Source: Hymenobacter sp. BT188
Lineage (GTDB): Bacteria; Bacteroidota; Bacteroidia; Cytophagales; Hymenobacteraceae
DNA: 64,000 bases
Direction of reading: 5' to 3'
NCBI RefSeq assembly: GCF_014333585.1
Contig: NZ_JACSCW010000001.1
Span: forward strand, 1 to 64,000
Below, one piece after another: positions 7,969-17,215 of this stretch. The notes beneath the pieces are model-generated. The model saw only the letters and a list, made by a program, of their open reading frames with translations. It ran no database searches and was not told the DNA's origin. Made by a program: the position numbers and the translations under genes. How positions within the stretch are numbered: the first letter of the stretch is position 1; every line of letters starts with the position of its first letter.

Positions 7969-9759
7969 GTGCAACAACTCGAACAAGACATCAAAGCTGC
8001 GCTGAGCGCCGCTATTCAGCAGGTATTTGGCGCTACGGTTACAACTGAGCAGCTTGTTATTCAGCCCACACGCAAAGAATTTGCCGGCACATTTACGCTC
8101 GTGACGTTTTCGCTGACGAAAAGCTTGGGCAAAGGCCCGGAGCAGATAGGGCAGGCGCTGGGCGAATGGCTGGCTGCCAATGAACCCCGCGTGAGTAGCT
8201 TTAATGTAGTTAAAGGCTTTCTGAACCTGGAAATAGGCGACAGTGAGTGGCTGCGCCAATTTGCCGAAATGCTAGCCCGTCCCGATGGTGCTCCGGTGCC
8301 TTCAAATGGCCCCCAGCGCGTGGTAGTGGAGTATTCATCGCCTAATACCAACAAGCCTCTGCACCTGGGCCACCTGCGCAATATCTTTCTGGGCTACTCC
8401 GTGGCCGAGATTGTAAAAGCCACTGGTGCCACCGTTACCAAGGCCAACCTCATCAACGACCGCGGTATCCACATCTGTAAGTCGATGCTGGCGTATCAGC
8501 GCTTTGGACAGGGCGAAACGCCGCAAAGCTCGGGTATCAAAGGCGACCATCTGATCGGGAAATACTACGTGCTGTTTGAGCGCCATTACCGCGAGGAAGT
8601 GCGGCAATTGGAAGCCGAAGGCGTGGCCCAGGATATAGCTAAGCGCAAGGCGCCGCTGATGACAGAGGCGCAACAAATGCTGCAACAATGGGAGCAGGGC
8701 GATGCGGAAGTGCTGGCCCTTTGGAAGCAAATGAACGGCTGGGTGTACGAAGGCTTCGATGAAACCTACCGTACTATTGGCGTCGACTTCGACAAGTATT
8801 ACTACGAATCCGAAACCTACTTGCTGGGCAAAGAGCGCGTGGAAGAAGGCTTGCAAAAAGGCGTGTTCTTCCGCAAAGACGACGGCTCGGTGTGGGTTGA
8901 TTTAAAGGAAGAAGGCCTCGACGAAAAACTTCTGCTCCGCGCCGACGGCACCAGCGTCTACATCACCCAGGACCTGGGCACGGCGGAGCTGAAATACCAG
9001 GATTTCAACTACGATTCATCGGTCTACGTTATTGCCGACGAGCAGAATTACCACATGCAGGTGTTGCAGGCGGTGTTGCACAAACTAGGCAAGCCCTACG
9101 CAACGGCCATTCATCACCTGAGCTACGGCATGGTTGACTTGCCTTCGGGTCGCATGAAGTCGCGGGAGGGAACTGTAGTGGATGCTGATGAACTGGTGCA
9201 GGAAATGGTAGATACGGCCCGCCGCACTACCCAAGAGTTAGGGAAGATCGAAGGCCTCACCTCAGAGGAAGCCGAGCAACTCTACCACACCTTGGCGTTG
9301 GGAGCCCTTAAGTATTTCTTGCTGAAGGTTGACCCCAAAAAGCGCATGCTCTTCAACCCCGAGGAAAGCATCAACTTCCAGGGCAATACCGGTCCGTTTG
9401 TGCAGTATACGCACGCTCGCATTGCGGCCATTATGCGCAAAGCCGCAGAGCTGGGCCTGACTGGGGGGCAAATTGACAGCCCCGAAAGTCTGCACGAAAC
9501 CGAGCGTGACGCCGTGCAGCTGCTGGCCGGATATCCTGGGGTTGTGGCGGAAGCTGCTCGTCTTATGGCTCCCTCCATTCTGGTGCAGTACGTGTACGAA
9601 GTGGCAAAAGCATACAACCGCTTCTACACCGAAGTGCCCGTGTTTGGCGAGCCCGACGAAATGAAGCGCCGCTTCCGCGTAGCTCTTTCCGCCCAAACCG
9701 GCCGTACCATCAAAGCCGGTATGCGCCTGCTAGGTATCACCGTGCCCGAGCGAATGTAA
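7969..9759 (+). CDS. argS: Arginyl-tRNA synthetase
   Basis: A 596-residue class I aminoacyl-tRNA synthetase that charges tRNA-Arg. The HIGH signature is HLGHLRN in NTNKPLHLGHLRN near residue 128 and the KMSKS-like loop is RMKSREGT near residue 395. The N-terminal Add-1 domain and the C-terminal helical anticodon-binding domain with the ArgS ending (MRLLGITVPERM) are both present. The start is a GTG; no in-frame ATG gives a complete N-terminal domain. A GCCCCCC motif (complement at 9463) lies inside the anticodon-binding part. Confidence 0.97.
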   Translation: MQQLEQDIKAALSAAIQQVFGATVTTEQLVIQPTRKEFAGTFTLVTFSLTKSLGKGPEQIGQALGEWLAANEPRVSSFNVVKGFLNLEIGDSEWLRQFAEMLARPDGAPVPSNGPQRVVVEYSSPNTNKPLHLGHLRNIFLGYSVAEIVKATGATVTKANLINDRGIHICKSMLAYQRFGQGETPQSSGIKGDHLIGKYYVLFERHYREEVRQLEAEGVAQDIAKRKAPLMTEAQQMLQQWEQGDAEVLALWKQMNGWVYEGFDETYRTIGVDFDKYYYESETYLLGKERVEEGLQKGVFFRKDDGSVWVDLKEEGLDEKLLLRADGTSVYITQDLGTAELKYQDFNYDSSVYVIADEQNYHMQVLQAVLHKLGKPYATAIHHLSYGMVDLPSGRMKSREGTVVDADELVQEMVDTARRTTQELGKIEGLTSEEAEQLYHTLALGALKYFLLKVDPKKRMLFNPEESINFQGNTGPFVQYTHARIAAIMRKAAELGLTGGQIDSPESLHETERDAVQLLAGYPGVVAEAARLMAPSILVQYVYEVAKAYNRFYTEVPVFGEPDEMKRRFRVALSAQTGRTIKAGMRLLGITVPERM

Positions 9760-9862
9760 AAGTTAAGCTGCCTGCCTTCACTTAAATGCAAAAGGCAAGC
9801 AGTTTTTCTAAGTAGTCAAAGCCGAAATACGCTCCTATGCGTTTCGTCGAATACCATCCTGT

Positions 9863-10444
9863 ATGAAAAGTGTAGCAGTTTATTGCGGTGCCAATGCCGG
9901 CCTCAATGATATCTTTCGCCAGCAAGCCGAGGTGATGGGGCAAACCCTGGCCGAGCGTAAGATGACGCTGGTTTATGGCGGTGGTCGGGTAGGCCTCATG
10001 GGGGCCATCGCTGATAGCGTACTGCGCCACGGTGGGCGCGCCATCGGGGTCATTCCCGATTTTCTGGTAGAGAAGGAAGTAGAACACCGCGGCCTGACAG
10101 AGCTGCACATCGTCAAATCAATGCACGAGCGGAAACTGCTGATGGCTGATTTAGCGGAAGGCTTCGTGGCTATGCCCGGGGGCTACGGCACGCTGGAAGA
10201 GCTGTTCGAAGTACTTACTTGGGGCCAACTCGGGCTGCACCGCAAGCCGGTGGCCGTACTTAATGTGGATGGCTACTATGATCAGCTGCTGGCTTTGCTC
10301 GATACGATGGCAGGGGAGGGATTACTGCGCCAGGAGAACCGTGCGCAGCTATTGCAACACGAATCACCATCAGTGCTGCTGGATAAGATGCTGCATTTTG
10401 AGCCGATTGAGGTAGAAAAATGGCTTACTCCGCCCACAACCTAA
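9863..10444 (+). CDS. LOG family protein (nucleoside monophosphate phosphoribohydrolase)
   Basis: A 193-residue Rossmann-fold protein of the LOG/TIGR00730 family, which cleaves nucleoside or cytokinin riboside 5'-monophosphates to free base and ribose 5-phosphate. The diagnostic PGGYGTLEE motif is near residue 108, preceded by MHERK near residue 87 and by VYGGGRVGLMG near residue 39. Length and start agree with the family. It stands as a single gene between argS and the glutathione peroxidase gene. The physiological substrate in non-plant-associated bacteria is uncertain. Confidence 0.9.
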   Translation: MKSVAVYCGANAGLNDIFRQQAEVMGQTLAERKMTLVYGGGRVGLMGAIADSVLRHGGRAIGVIPDFLVEKEVEHRGLTELHIVKSMHERKLLMADLAEGFVAMPGGYGTLEELFEVLTWGQLGLHRKPVAVLNVDGYYDQLLALLDTMAGEGLLRQENRAQLLQHESPSVLLDKMLHFEPIEVEKWLTPPTT

Positions 10445-10595
10445 GCCGGCAGCCTTGCTACTTGAGGAGGTAGAAGGAAGCGCACCTTCATCTCTGTCTT
10501 TTATCTTATCAAGCCCAAAACATTGCGTCATTACCAGCGGTTTGGGCGATGCTACCCGTATTGGTTTTACTACTTAGCTCTTGAAAAAGCCCCCC

Positions 10596-11189
10596 ATGCA
10601 AGCTTCAGCTATTCTTCTAACGGTCGCGCTTGCGTCCTGCGGCATTTCCTCTTCCTCCCAGCCTACAACCGATTCTACTACCATGACTACCACTGCTCCC
10701 GAAACCGCCGCTGCTGGCACCGTGTATGATTACACCGTCAAAACCATCGATGGTAAAGATATGAAGCTCAGTCAGTTTGCTGGCAAAAAGCTGCTCATCG
10801 TAAACGTGGCCTCGGAATGCGGCTACACGCCCCAATACAAGGAGTTGGAAGAACTGCACAAAAAGCACGGCGACAAAGTGACGGTGCTGGGCTTTCCAGC
10901 CAATAATTTTGGTGGTCAGGAGCCCGGTACCAACGAGGAAATTGCCACTTTCTGCGAGAAGAACTTTGGCGTAACCTTTCCTCTTTTTGAGAAAGTATCA
11001 GTGAAAGGCGACGACACAGCGCCCCTGTTTCAGTTCCTGGCTGACAAAACCAAGAACGGCGCCATCAGCGACGCACCCACTTGGAATTTCTGCAAATATC
11101 TGGTGGATGAGCAGGGCCACGTAGTCGGTTTTTATCCTTCCAAAGTAAAGCCCATGAGCGATGAGCTAGTGAGCGCTATTCTGAAATAG
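10596..11189 (+). CDS. Glutathione peroxidase-like lipoprotein
   Basis: A 197-residue thioredoxin-fold peroxidase of the GPx family, probably thioredoxin-dependent, that reduces hydroperoxides. The peroxidatic residue is a Cys in NVASECGYTPQY (about residue 75). The usual FPCNQFGGQEPG motif reads FPANNFGGQEPG, so the resolving-type Cys and the Gln are changed; WNFCKYLVD supplies the conserved Trp-Asn and another Cys. A signal peptide with lipobox (LASC, Cys15) targets it to the envelope, followed by a Thr-rich linker. The ATG at 10596 is chosen over a TTG at 10581; the codons between them are made of a GCCCCCC motif. Confidence 0.88.
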   Translation: MQASAILLTVALASCGISSSSQPTTDSTTMTTTAPETAAAGTVYDYTVKTIDGKDMKLSQFAGKKLLIVNVASECGYTPQYKELEELHKKHGDKVTVLGFPANNFGGQEPGTNEEIATFCEKNFGVTFPLFEKVSVKGDDTAPLFQFLADKTKNGAISDAPTWNFCKYLVDEQGHVVGFYPSKVKPMSDELVSAILK

Positions 11190-11216
11190 AAGGTTTATAG
11201 CTTTTGTTTCTTCTGC

Positions 11217-11253
11217 AAAACGTCATGCTTCGAGAGACTTAGCATGACGTTTT
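11217..11253. terminator. Perfect inverted repeat, terminator and REP-like
   Basis: Two perfect 13-base arms (AAAACGTCATGCT and its complement) flank an 11-nt loop and end in TTTT. It follows the peroxidase gene. The CGTCATGC ends are shared with the longer palindrome at 56210-56307. Confidence 0.8.
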
Positions 11254-11271
11254 GATTTCCGCTTCTGGCGT

Positions 11272-12210
11272 ATGACTACCTCTTCGGCTTCTTCTACATC
11301 TACACACCCAAGCCCCGTCAAAGCTTGGGTTTCGGCTTTCCGGCCTCGTACGTTGCCCCTTGCGCTGGCTAGTATTCTCACGGGGGGCTTTTTAGCTGCC
11401 GCTGGGGGACAATTTAATGGCGCAGTCGTTGGGCTGGCGGCGCTTACTACCATCTTACTCCAGATTCTGAGTAACCTCGCCAACGACTACGGCGATTCCC
11501 AAAATGGCGCCGACAGCGTGCACCGCGAAGGGCCATTGCGGGCCGTGCAAGCCGGCTATATCACGCCGGCCCGTATGAAGCAGGCTATGGGCGTGTTTGG
11601 CGTGGCCGCTTTTGTATCGGGGCTGACGCTGCTCTGGGTAGCGCTGGGCGCGGCTGGCATGTGGATTCTGCTAACGTTTTTGCTGCTGGGCCTGGCCGCC
11701 ATTTGGGCTGCAATCAACTACACAGCGGGCAGCAATCCGTATGGTTACGCCGGTTTGGGTGACGTGTCGGTGTTCATCTTTTTTGGGCTTGTGGGCGTGG
11801 GTGGCACTTATTTTCTGCAAACCCAGACGCTGCCGTTGGCTGTTCTGCTTCCTGCTATTACCTTAGGCTGCTTTGCTACGGCCGTGCTCAACGTAAACAA
11901 TATCCGCGACCTGCGCTCCGACGAGCTAGCCGGTAAAATCACGATTCCCGTGCGGCTGGGGGGCAAATCGGCGCGGCGCTACCACTGGCTACTGCTGATA
12001 TTCGGCCTGGGCAGCGCCACTGTGTACGTCGCGCTCACGTATCACTCGCCTTGGCAGTGGCTGTTTGTGCTTTCAGTTCCACTTTTCTGGTTCAATGGCC
12101 GTCAGGTTTGGGCGCGGCAAGACTCCAAACAACTCGATCCGCTGCTAAAGCAAATGGCCATGAGTACGCTGGTATTTGTGCTGCTGTTTGGAATAGGGCA
12201 GCTTCTGTAG
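11272..12210 (+). CDS. menA: 1,4-dihydroxy-2-naphthoate polyprenyltransferase
   Basis: A 312-residue UbiA-superfamily membrane prenyltransferase that attaches the isoprenoid tail in menaquinone synthesis. The first aspartate-rich motif is NLANDYGDSQNGAD near residue 68 and the second is NNIRDLRSDELAGK near residue 211. About eight to nine membrane segments are visible, as expected. The ATG at 11272 starts just after a hairpin terminator. Two GCCCCCC motifs (complement, 11382 and 11958) fall inside. Menaquinone is the usual respiratory quinone of this phylum. Confidence 0.94.
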   Translation: MTTSSASSTSTHPSPVKAWVSAFRPRTLPLALASILTGGFLAAAGGQFNGAVVGLAALTTILLQILSNLANDYGDSQNGADSVHREGPLRAVQAGYITPARMKQAMGVFGVAAFVSGLTLLWVALGAAGMWILLTFLLLGLAAIWAAINYTAGSNPYGYAGLGDVSVFIFFGLVGVGGTYFLQTQTLPLAVLLPAITLGCFATAVLNVNNIRDLRSDELAGKITIPVRLGGKSARRYHWLLLIFGLGSATVYVALTYHSPWQWLFVLSVPLFWFNGRQVWARQDSKQLDPLLKQMAMSTLVFVLLFGIGQLL

Positions 12211-12271
12211 TACCTGCTCTTGCGCATTTGTAGTAATTTCTGGGGGGCAAATGTGTACATTAGCCAGTACT

Positions 12272-14275
12272 ATGCGTGCATTAAACCTGCCCTCGTTATT
12301 CTATAGTCGATTTATATTAGTGTGGAGCTGCCTGTTCAGCTTCTTTGCCGCTGCTCCGGCGCGTGCTGCCACGGAAGATACGCTGGTAATGCGGCCTTCC
12401 GGCGCCGATTTTTTTATCGATGGCTCCTACTATAGTGTGCTGGAGGACTCCTCGAGTCAGTTAACAATTCATGACGTGCGCCGCCCGGCAAGGGCCAGCC
12501 AGTTTGCCCCCTACACCGGCGCACCGAACATGAGTAATACGAATTCGGCGTATTGGCTGCGCTTTACCGTGCGCAACGAAGACCCTTCGGGTACGCACTG
12601 GTTTCTCGATTTATTCGATTCCCATATCAATGATGTGCGGTTTTTTCAGCCTACCGCTACCGGCTACAAACAGATTCATACCGGCGCCGATCTGCCTTTC
12701 GCCACGCGCCCCCATCCTTACAAAGACTTTCTGTTTGACCTTCCCTTATCGCTCGGGGAGACTCAAACGTATTACCTGCGCTTAGCGTCTGATTCTAAGA
12801 CGAGCTTTCGCGCCATGATGCGCAATGAGCCGGTGCTGCTCACTCATTTCCAGACCCAATACGGATTGCTGGGGAGCTTTTATGGAGTGCTTTTCATCAT
12901 GGTAGTGTACAATCTGTGCATCTACCTTTTTATCGGGGAAGAAACCTACCTACGCTACGTGCTGTACGTGCTGAGCTGTAGCCTGTTATTCTTATCCGAG
13001 GATGGGCTGGGGTTTGAATATGTGTGGTCAGATTTGCCGTGGCTTAACCGCCTGATCAATGCTGGAGCACCCGTATTGCTGCTCTTTACCTTTATGCACT
13101 ACGCGCGCGGCTTCCTCGATACATCCCTGCGCGTGCCCCGCCTCGACTGGTGGATTCGGCTGATTGGTACCCTGAGTGTGGCCCTGCTGCTGGCCGATAT
13201 AGTGATAGTGCAATCGGGCTTTAGCTTCTGGCTGTATCTGCTGCCTTATTGTCTTATTTATTATGCTGCTGTGCTGGTGTATCAGCAGGGGCTGCGGGCG
13301 GCGCGCTATTTTTTGCTGGCGCACGCGCTGGTAGCTGTCAGTCTGGTTTTCCTCATTACCCGCAAGCTGGGCATCGAATTCTTAAATAATCACTTCACTG
13401 TGTACAGCATGAACGTGGCGTTCGTGGTGGAAGTGACCATCTTATCCTACGCGCTGGGTGAAAAGATTAAGGGAATCAAAGATGCCCGGCTCGCCGTGCA
13501 GGCTCGCCTGGTTAAGCAGCTCCGCAAAAAGCATCTGGCCCAAGACCGCCTGGTGGAGCAGCTCCAGCAAAACCAGCAGCTCAAGGATCAGCTCAACTCA
13601 GAGCTGGAAGCGCAGGTAGCCCGCCGCACCCAGGAACTGCGTCAGCAAAGCGAAACCATAGCTGCCCAAAACCGCGAGCTGCTGCAAGCCAACGGATTAT
13701 TAGCCCTGCAATCGGCCGCTATTGAAAAGCTAAACGCCAACCTTCAACATGATTTGCAGCAGGCGCAGACCGCCCGTGTCTTAGCCAAAGAGGTAGATTT
13801 TGGCGAGTTCAGCCAGATCTATCCCGACAAAGATGCCTGTCTGAGCTACTTAGCGGACCTGAAATGGGCAAATGGCTACCAGTGTCGCAAGTGTGGCTAT
13901 GAGAAATACTGCGCCGGCCGCGAGCCCCACGCGCGGCGCTGTACCCGCTGCCGCTACGTGGAGTCGGCTACGGCCTATACTATGTTGCAGAAGTGTAAGT
14001 TCTCGATAGTCAAGGCTTTGTACGCAGTGTTTCTGATTAACGCCCACCAAGGCAATTACTCTTCCCAAGAGATGTCCCGCCTTTTGGACCTGCGCCAGGC
14101 CACGTGCTGGAGCTTTAGTCAGAAAGTAATGGATGCCATGCGCCGCCGCCGCCAGTCGCCCGATTATGAGGTAAACGAAAGCTGGACACATATCCTGCTT
14201 GACGCCACCAGTGAGACAGAGACAGATGAGAACTCTGATTCAGACTTTTCTGCTTCGCTTTCTCAAAAGGCCTGA
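12272..14275 (+). CDS. 7TM-DISM sensor fused to IS1595-type zinc-ribbon module
   Basis: A 667-residue protein that I read as a membrane sensor with a borrowed DNA-binding end. In order: signal peptide (about 1-33), an extracellular 7TMR-DISMED2-like beta domain (about 40-190, with NSAYWLRFTV and WFLDLFDSHINDV), seven membrane helices (about 195-400), a long Gln/Glu-rich coiled coil (about 405-505), then a zinc ribbon with CxxC pairs at Cys538/Cys541 and Cys557/Cys560, and a helical part ending at VMDAMRRRR. That last part has the layout of the N-terminal half of IS1595/ISXO2 transposases (ACLSYLADLKWANGYQC and the TCWSFSQKVMDAM helix), but no DDE domain follows; the protein ends in an acidic tail. 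A start at 12251 is also open, but 12272 gives the better signal peptide. It lies directly before the GH3/SusCD locus. Role as a regulator is inference. Confidence 0.82.
   Translation: MRALNLPSLFYSRFILVWSCLFSFFAAAPARAATEDTLVMRPSGADFFIDGSYYSVLEDSSSQLTIHDVRRPARASQFAPYTGAPNMSNTNSAYWLRFTVRNEDPSGTHWFLDLFDSHINDVRFFQPTATGYKQIHTGADLPFATRPHPYKDFLFDLPLSLGETQTYYLRLASDSKTSFRAMMRNEPVLLTHFQTQYGLLGSFYGVLFIMVVYNLCIYLFIGEETYLRYVLYVLSCSLLFLSEDGLGFEYVWSDLPWLNRLINAGAPVLLLFTFMHYARGFLDTSLRVPRLDWWIRLIGTLSVALLLADIVIVQSGFSFWLYLLPYCLIYYAAVLVYQQGLRAARYFLLAHALVAVSLVFLITRKLGIEFLNNHFTVYSMNVAFVVEVTILSYALGEKIKGIKDARLAVQARLVKQLRKKHLAQDRLVEQLQQNQQLKDQLNSELEAQVARRTQELRQQSETIAAQNRELLQANGLLALQSAAIEKLNANLQHDLQQAQTARVLAKEVDFGEFSQIYPDKDACLSYLADLKWANGYQCRKCGYEKYCAGREPHARRCTRCRYVESATAYTMLQKCKFSIVKALYAVFLINAHQGNYSSQEMSRLLDLRQATCWSFSQKVMDAMRRRRQSPDYEVNESWTHILLDATSETETDENSDSDFSASLSQKA
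13784..14150 (+). other. Domesticated transposase DNA-binding segment within the sensor gene
   Basis: This part of the 12272-14275 gene encodes the IS1595-like zinc ribbon and following helices. No terminal inverted repeats, target-site duplication or DDE catalytic domain are seen around it, so it is an exapted module in frame and not an insertion sequence. Confidence 0.7.
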
Positions 14276-14611
14276 ACCCTCAGAGCAGTAGCACACTGAT
14301 ATTTGCCGGGCAGGGGCAGAGTCGGCTTAGCAAATAGCGCTAGCTGGATAGAGTAGCCCTTTCAATTTCCTTCTTCGGTATCTCAGAGAAAATCATTTAA
14401 AAGATGACTAACCGACTGTTTTTGTGAAAAAAATTCTGTCTGACTCCACTTTTTTTCATTGTTTCTTAGCCGTTGTCTCCTCCCTCGGGCTTAAGTCAGC
14501 TATAGCGCAGTAGCCCACAATTAGCTGTGTTTTACGTGTGCAGTAAGTGTATAAATAAGAATCGATATTCATCAAAAAAGCTCGTTTTGAGGCTGTAGAG
14601 GGCTTTTTTGC
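14276..14611. other. Intergenic gap before the GH3 gene
   Basis: About 340 AT-rich bases with no coding signal. The only recognisable element is a weak hairpin with flanking A- and T-runs at 14574-14609, which may end transcription of the sensor gene about 300 bp late. Confidence 0.5.
14574..14609 (+). terminator. Weak hairpin terminator
   Basis: AAAAAAGC pairs with GCTTTTTT across a loop with a few extra pairs (CTC with GAG). It sits immediately upstream of the predicted GH3 promoter. Confidence 0.5.
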
Positions 14612-14644
14612 TTTGCGTTTTCAAAACAAGGACGAATATATTTG
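14612..14644 (+). promoter_or_regulatory. Promoter of the GH3 gene
   Basis: TTTG at 14612-14615, a 21-bp spacer and TATATTTG at 14637-14644 match the Bacteroidota -33 and -7 consensus exactly. The start codon follows 19 bp later, so the leader is short. Confidence 0.75.
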
Positions 14645-14663
14645 AGAAAACTTCTCTGTCCTT

Positions 14664-17132
14664 ATGAGATTACCTACTTCCTTTTTACGGGTATCTTTTC
14701 CTTTCAAGAATACGGGGGCATCATCGACGAGCCATCTTGGCAAGCTTGCTCTGCAAGGGCTCACGCTCGGTGCGTTGCTCAGTGCTAGTCAGGGTTGCCA
14801 ACGGACAAGTACCTCCGCCACAGTTCCGGCAACTACTGTCACTGCTTCAGCTCCGCCCGCCACCAGTTTTAAGCCCGCGCCCGTGAGCGAGCGGGTGCGC
14901 GCCCTACTCGCGCAAATGACGTTGGAGGAGAAAATTGGGCAGATGACCCAGCTCGCCAATACAACCATTAATAATACCGGGCAGCAGAAGGACATCACCT
15001 TAGACTCCGCCAAGCTGATTCCGCTCATCAAGCAGTTTCACGTCGGCTCCTTCCTTAATGGTGAAGCAGTTGAGCCAGCACAGTGGGCTAAATATTCGGC
15101 TGCTTTACAGCGCATTGCGATGCGCGAATCGCGTCTGCATATTCCCATCATCTATGGCATCGACCACATGCATGGGGCCAGCTATGTGTCTGGGGCGGCC
15201 ATTTTTCCTCACAACTTAAATCTGGGGGCCACTTTCAATCCTGAGTTTTCCCGTCAGGCAGCTCGTGCTACTGTGCTTGAGTCGGCTGATCTGGGGCACC
15301 ACTGGGTATTCGCCCCCGTCATAGACTTAGGTGTAAATGCGCAGTGGCCCCGCTTATACGAAACCTACGGCGAAGATCCATTGGTGGCATCGGTGATGGG
15401 CGCTGCTTTTGTGCGGGAGATGCAGGAAAATAAGGAAATTGCCCCCTACAAAGTGGCCGCTTGCGGTAAGCACTTCCTCGGCTATTCCGATCCGCGTACC
15501 GGCTGGGACCGCACGGTAGCCGAGATTTCCGATCAGCGTATTGAAGAGTTTTTTCGTCCTTCTTTTCAGGCCGCAATCGATTCAGGACTCAAGAGCATTA
15601 TGATAAACAGCGGCCAGATCAATGGTGAGCCGGTGCACGCCTCGCGCCGCATTCTCACCGATCTGCTCCGCACCAAAATGGGCTTTCAGGGCGTGGCCGT
15701 CACCGATTGGGAGGACATTATACGCTTAGTGCGCATCCAGAAAGTAGCGGCCAACGAGAAGGAAGCCACGTTTATGGCCATCGACGCGGGCGTAGATATA
15801 GCCATGACGCCCTATACGACCACCTTTTGCACCCTAGTTAAGGAACTGGTGCAGGAAGGTCGCCTGACGGAAGAGCGCATCAACTTGTCCGCAGGCCGCA
15901 TACTGCAATTGAAGGATGACCTGGGCTTGTTCGAAAATCCGATGCCCCGCACCGACCGCCTCAGTCGGATTGGAGACCCCGCCCTGAAACAACAAACCGT
16001 AGAGGCTGCCCGCGAGTCTATCGTACTGCTCAAAAACACGAATAATTTACTGCCCCTTGCAGCGTCTGAAGTAAAGCGCCTATTGGTGGTTGGTCCTTCG
16101 GCTGACTCGCGCGCAAACCTAGCTGGTGGCTGGACACTGGCGTGGCAGGGCAGGGCAGAAGAGGCTTATCCTAAAGAAGTTCTGACCATTTACGCAGCTC
16201 TAAAGAAGGAGTATCCCAATGCCCAGGTTGAAACCGTTGCCTACCGTGATGCAGCCGGTGCGTTGGCGCTGCCACGCATAACCGCCGCCGCTCGCCGTGC
16301 TGATGCCGTTATTATGGCTCTCGGTGAGCGACCCTACACGGAAGGATTAGGTAATACCAGCGACCTGACGCTGCCCGAAGACCAACTGCAATTGGCTCGG
16401 GCAGTGCAGGCTGTGGGCAAGCCCTCTGTATTGGTGGTGATAGGAGGGAGGCCCAGCATTATTCGGGCCGTAGCCGATGGCTCGGGAGGCATTTTGTGGG
16501 GCGGGCTGCCCGGCTTTGGCGGCGGTCAGGCCATCGCTGAGATTATTAGCGGCAAGGTAAACCCCAGCGGCAAGCTACCCTTTACTTATCCGCAGTTTGC
16601 TGGCCACTTATCGCCGTATCATCACGATAATAATGAGAATAGCCTGGAGCTTAGCGACTTTGGGGCTGGCTTCGAGAACCGGGGGGCAAAATACAAGCCT
16701 TCTATGCTCACTGAGTTTGGGCAGGGCCTGAGCTACACTACCTTCAGTTACAGCGACTTAGCTCTTGCCGACTCAGTGCTTAGCGGCAATGCTACGCTGC
16801 GCGCTACCGTGCGCGTGACCAACGCGGGCTCCCGCGCCGGTAAAGAGGCTGCGCTCTGGTTTCTGACCGATGAAGTAGGCCGGATCACCCGCCCCGTGCG
16901 CTTGCTCAAGCACTTCGAAAAAGCCCAATACAAAGCTGGTGAAAGCCGTGAGCTGGTTTTTGAGATTCAGCCCCAACGCGATTTAACCTACCCCGACGCC
17001 GATGGCCGTCGGCAACTAGAAGATGGCTATTTCACGCTTCGTATTGGCGATCAACTAAAACGTTTCCGCTACACAGGTGCCACTGCTCAAGTAGGTGGCA
17101 CTGGCAGTGGCGCAAAAGATTCCAAACCTTAA
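14664..17132 (+). CDS. Glycoside hydrolase family 3 beta-glucosidase
   Basis: An 822-residue GH3 enzyme of the BglX type, expected to release glucose from beta-linked oligosaccharides in the periplasm or at the outer membrane. The N-terminus resembles a lipoprotein signal with Cys at SQGC near residue 45. The (alpha/beta)8 domain carries KHFLGYSDPRTGWDR near residue 268 and the nucleophile Asp348 in GVAVTDWED; the second alpha/beta domain and a C-terminal fibronectin III-like domain (ALWFLTDEVGRITRPVRLLK) follow. It has its own promoter and lies 83 bp before a SusC gene, which places it in a beta-glucan utilisation locus together with the GH16 gene downstream. Confidence 0.95.
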   Translation: MRLPTSFLRVSFPFKNTGASSTSHLGKLALQGLTLGALLSASQGCQRTSTSATVPATTVTASAPPATSFKPAPVSERVRALLAQMTLEEKIGQMTQLANTTINNTGQQKDITLDSAKLIPLIKQFHVGSFLNGEAVEPAQWAKYSAALQRIAMRESRLHIPIIYGIDHMHGASYVSGAAIFPHNLNLGATFNPEFSRQAARATVLESADLGHHWVFAPVIDLGVNAQWPRLYETYGEDPLVASVMGAAFVREMQENKEIAPYKVAACGKHFLGYSDPRTGWDRTVAEISDQRIEEFFRPSFQAAIDSGLKSIMINSGQINGEPVHASRRILTDLLRTKMGFQGVAVTDWEDIIRLVRIQKVAANEKEATFMAIDAGVDIAMTPYTTTFCTLVKELVQEGRLTEERINLSAGRILQLKDDLGLFENPMPRTDRLSRIGDPALKQQTVEAARESIVLLKNTNNLLPLAASEVKRLLVVGPSADSRANLAGGWTLAWQGRAEEAYPKEVLTIYAALKKEYPNAQVETVAYRDAAGALALPRITAAARRADAVIMALGERPYTEGLGNTSDLTLPEDQLQLARAVQAVGKPSVLVVIGGRPSIIRAVADGSGGILWGGLPGFGGGQAIAEIISGKVNPSGKLPFTYPQFAGHLSPYHHDNNENSLELSDFGAGFENRGAKYKPSMLTEFGQGLSYTTFSYSDLALADSVLSGNATLRATVRVTNAGSRAGKEAALWFLTDEVGRITRPVRLLKHFEKAQYKAGESRELVFEIQPQRDLTYPDADGRRQLEDGYFTLRIGDQLKRFRYTGATAQVGGTGSGAKDSKP

Positions 17133-17215
17133 TTTCTCACCTGTAGCGCTGACTATTAGTCAGGGCTGTTCAGGTTTTCCACGCTTGCTTTCAGCTTACT
17201 TATTTTCCTACCCAC

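Noticed and set aside
13784..14275. A truncated IS1595-family insertion sequence
   Set aside because: The zinc ribbon is in one open frame with the sensor, there are no terminal inverted repeats or target duplications, and no DDE domain; a gene fusion explains it better.
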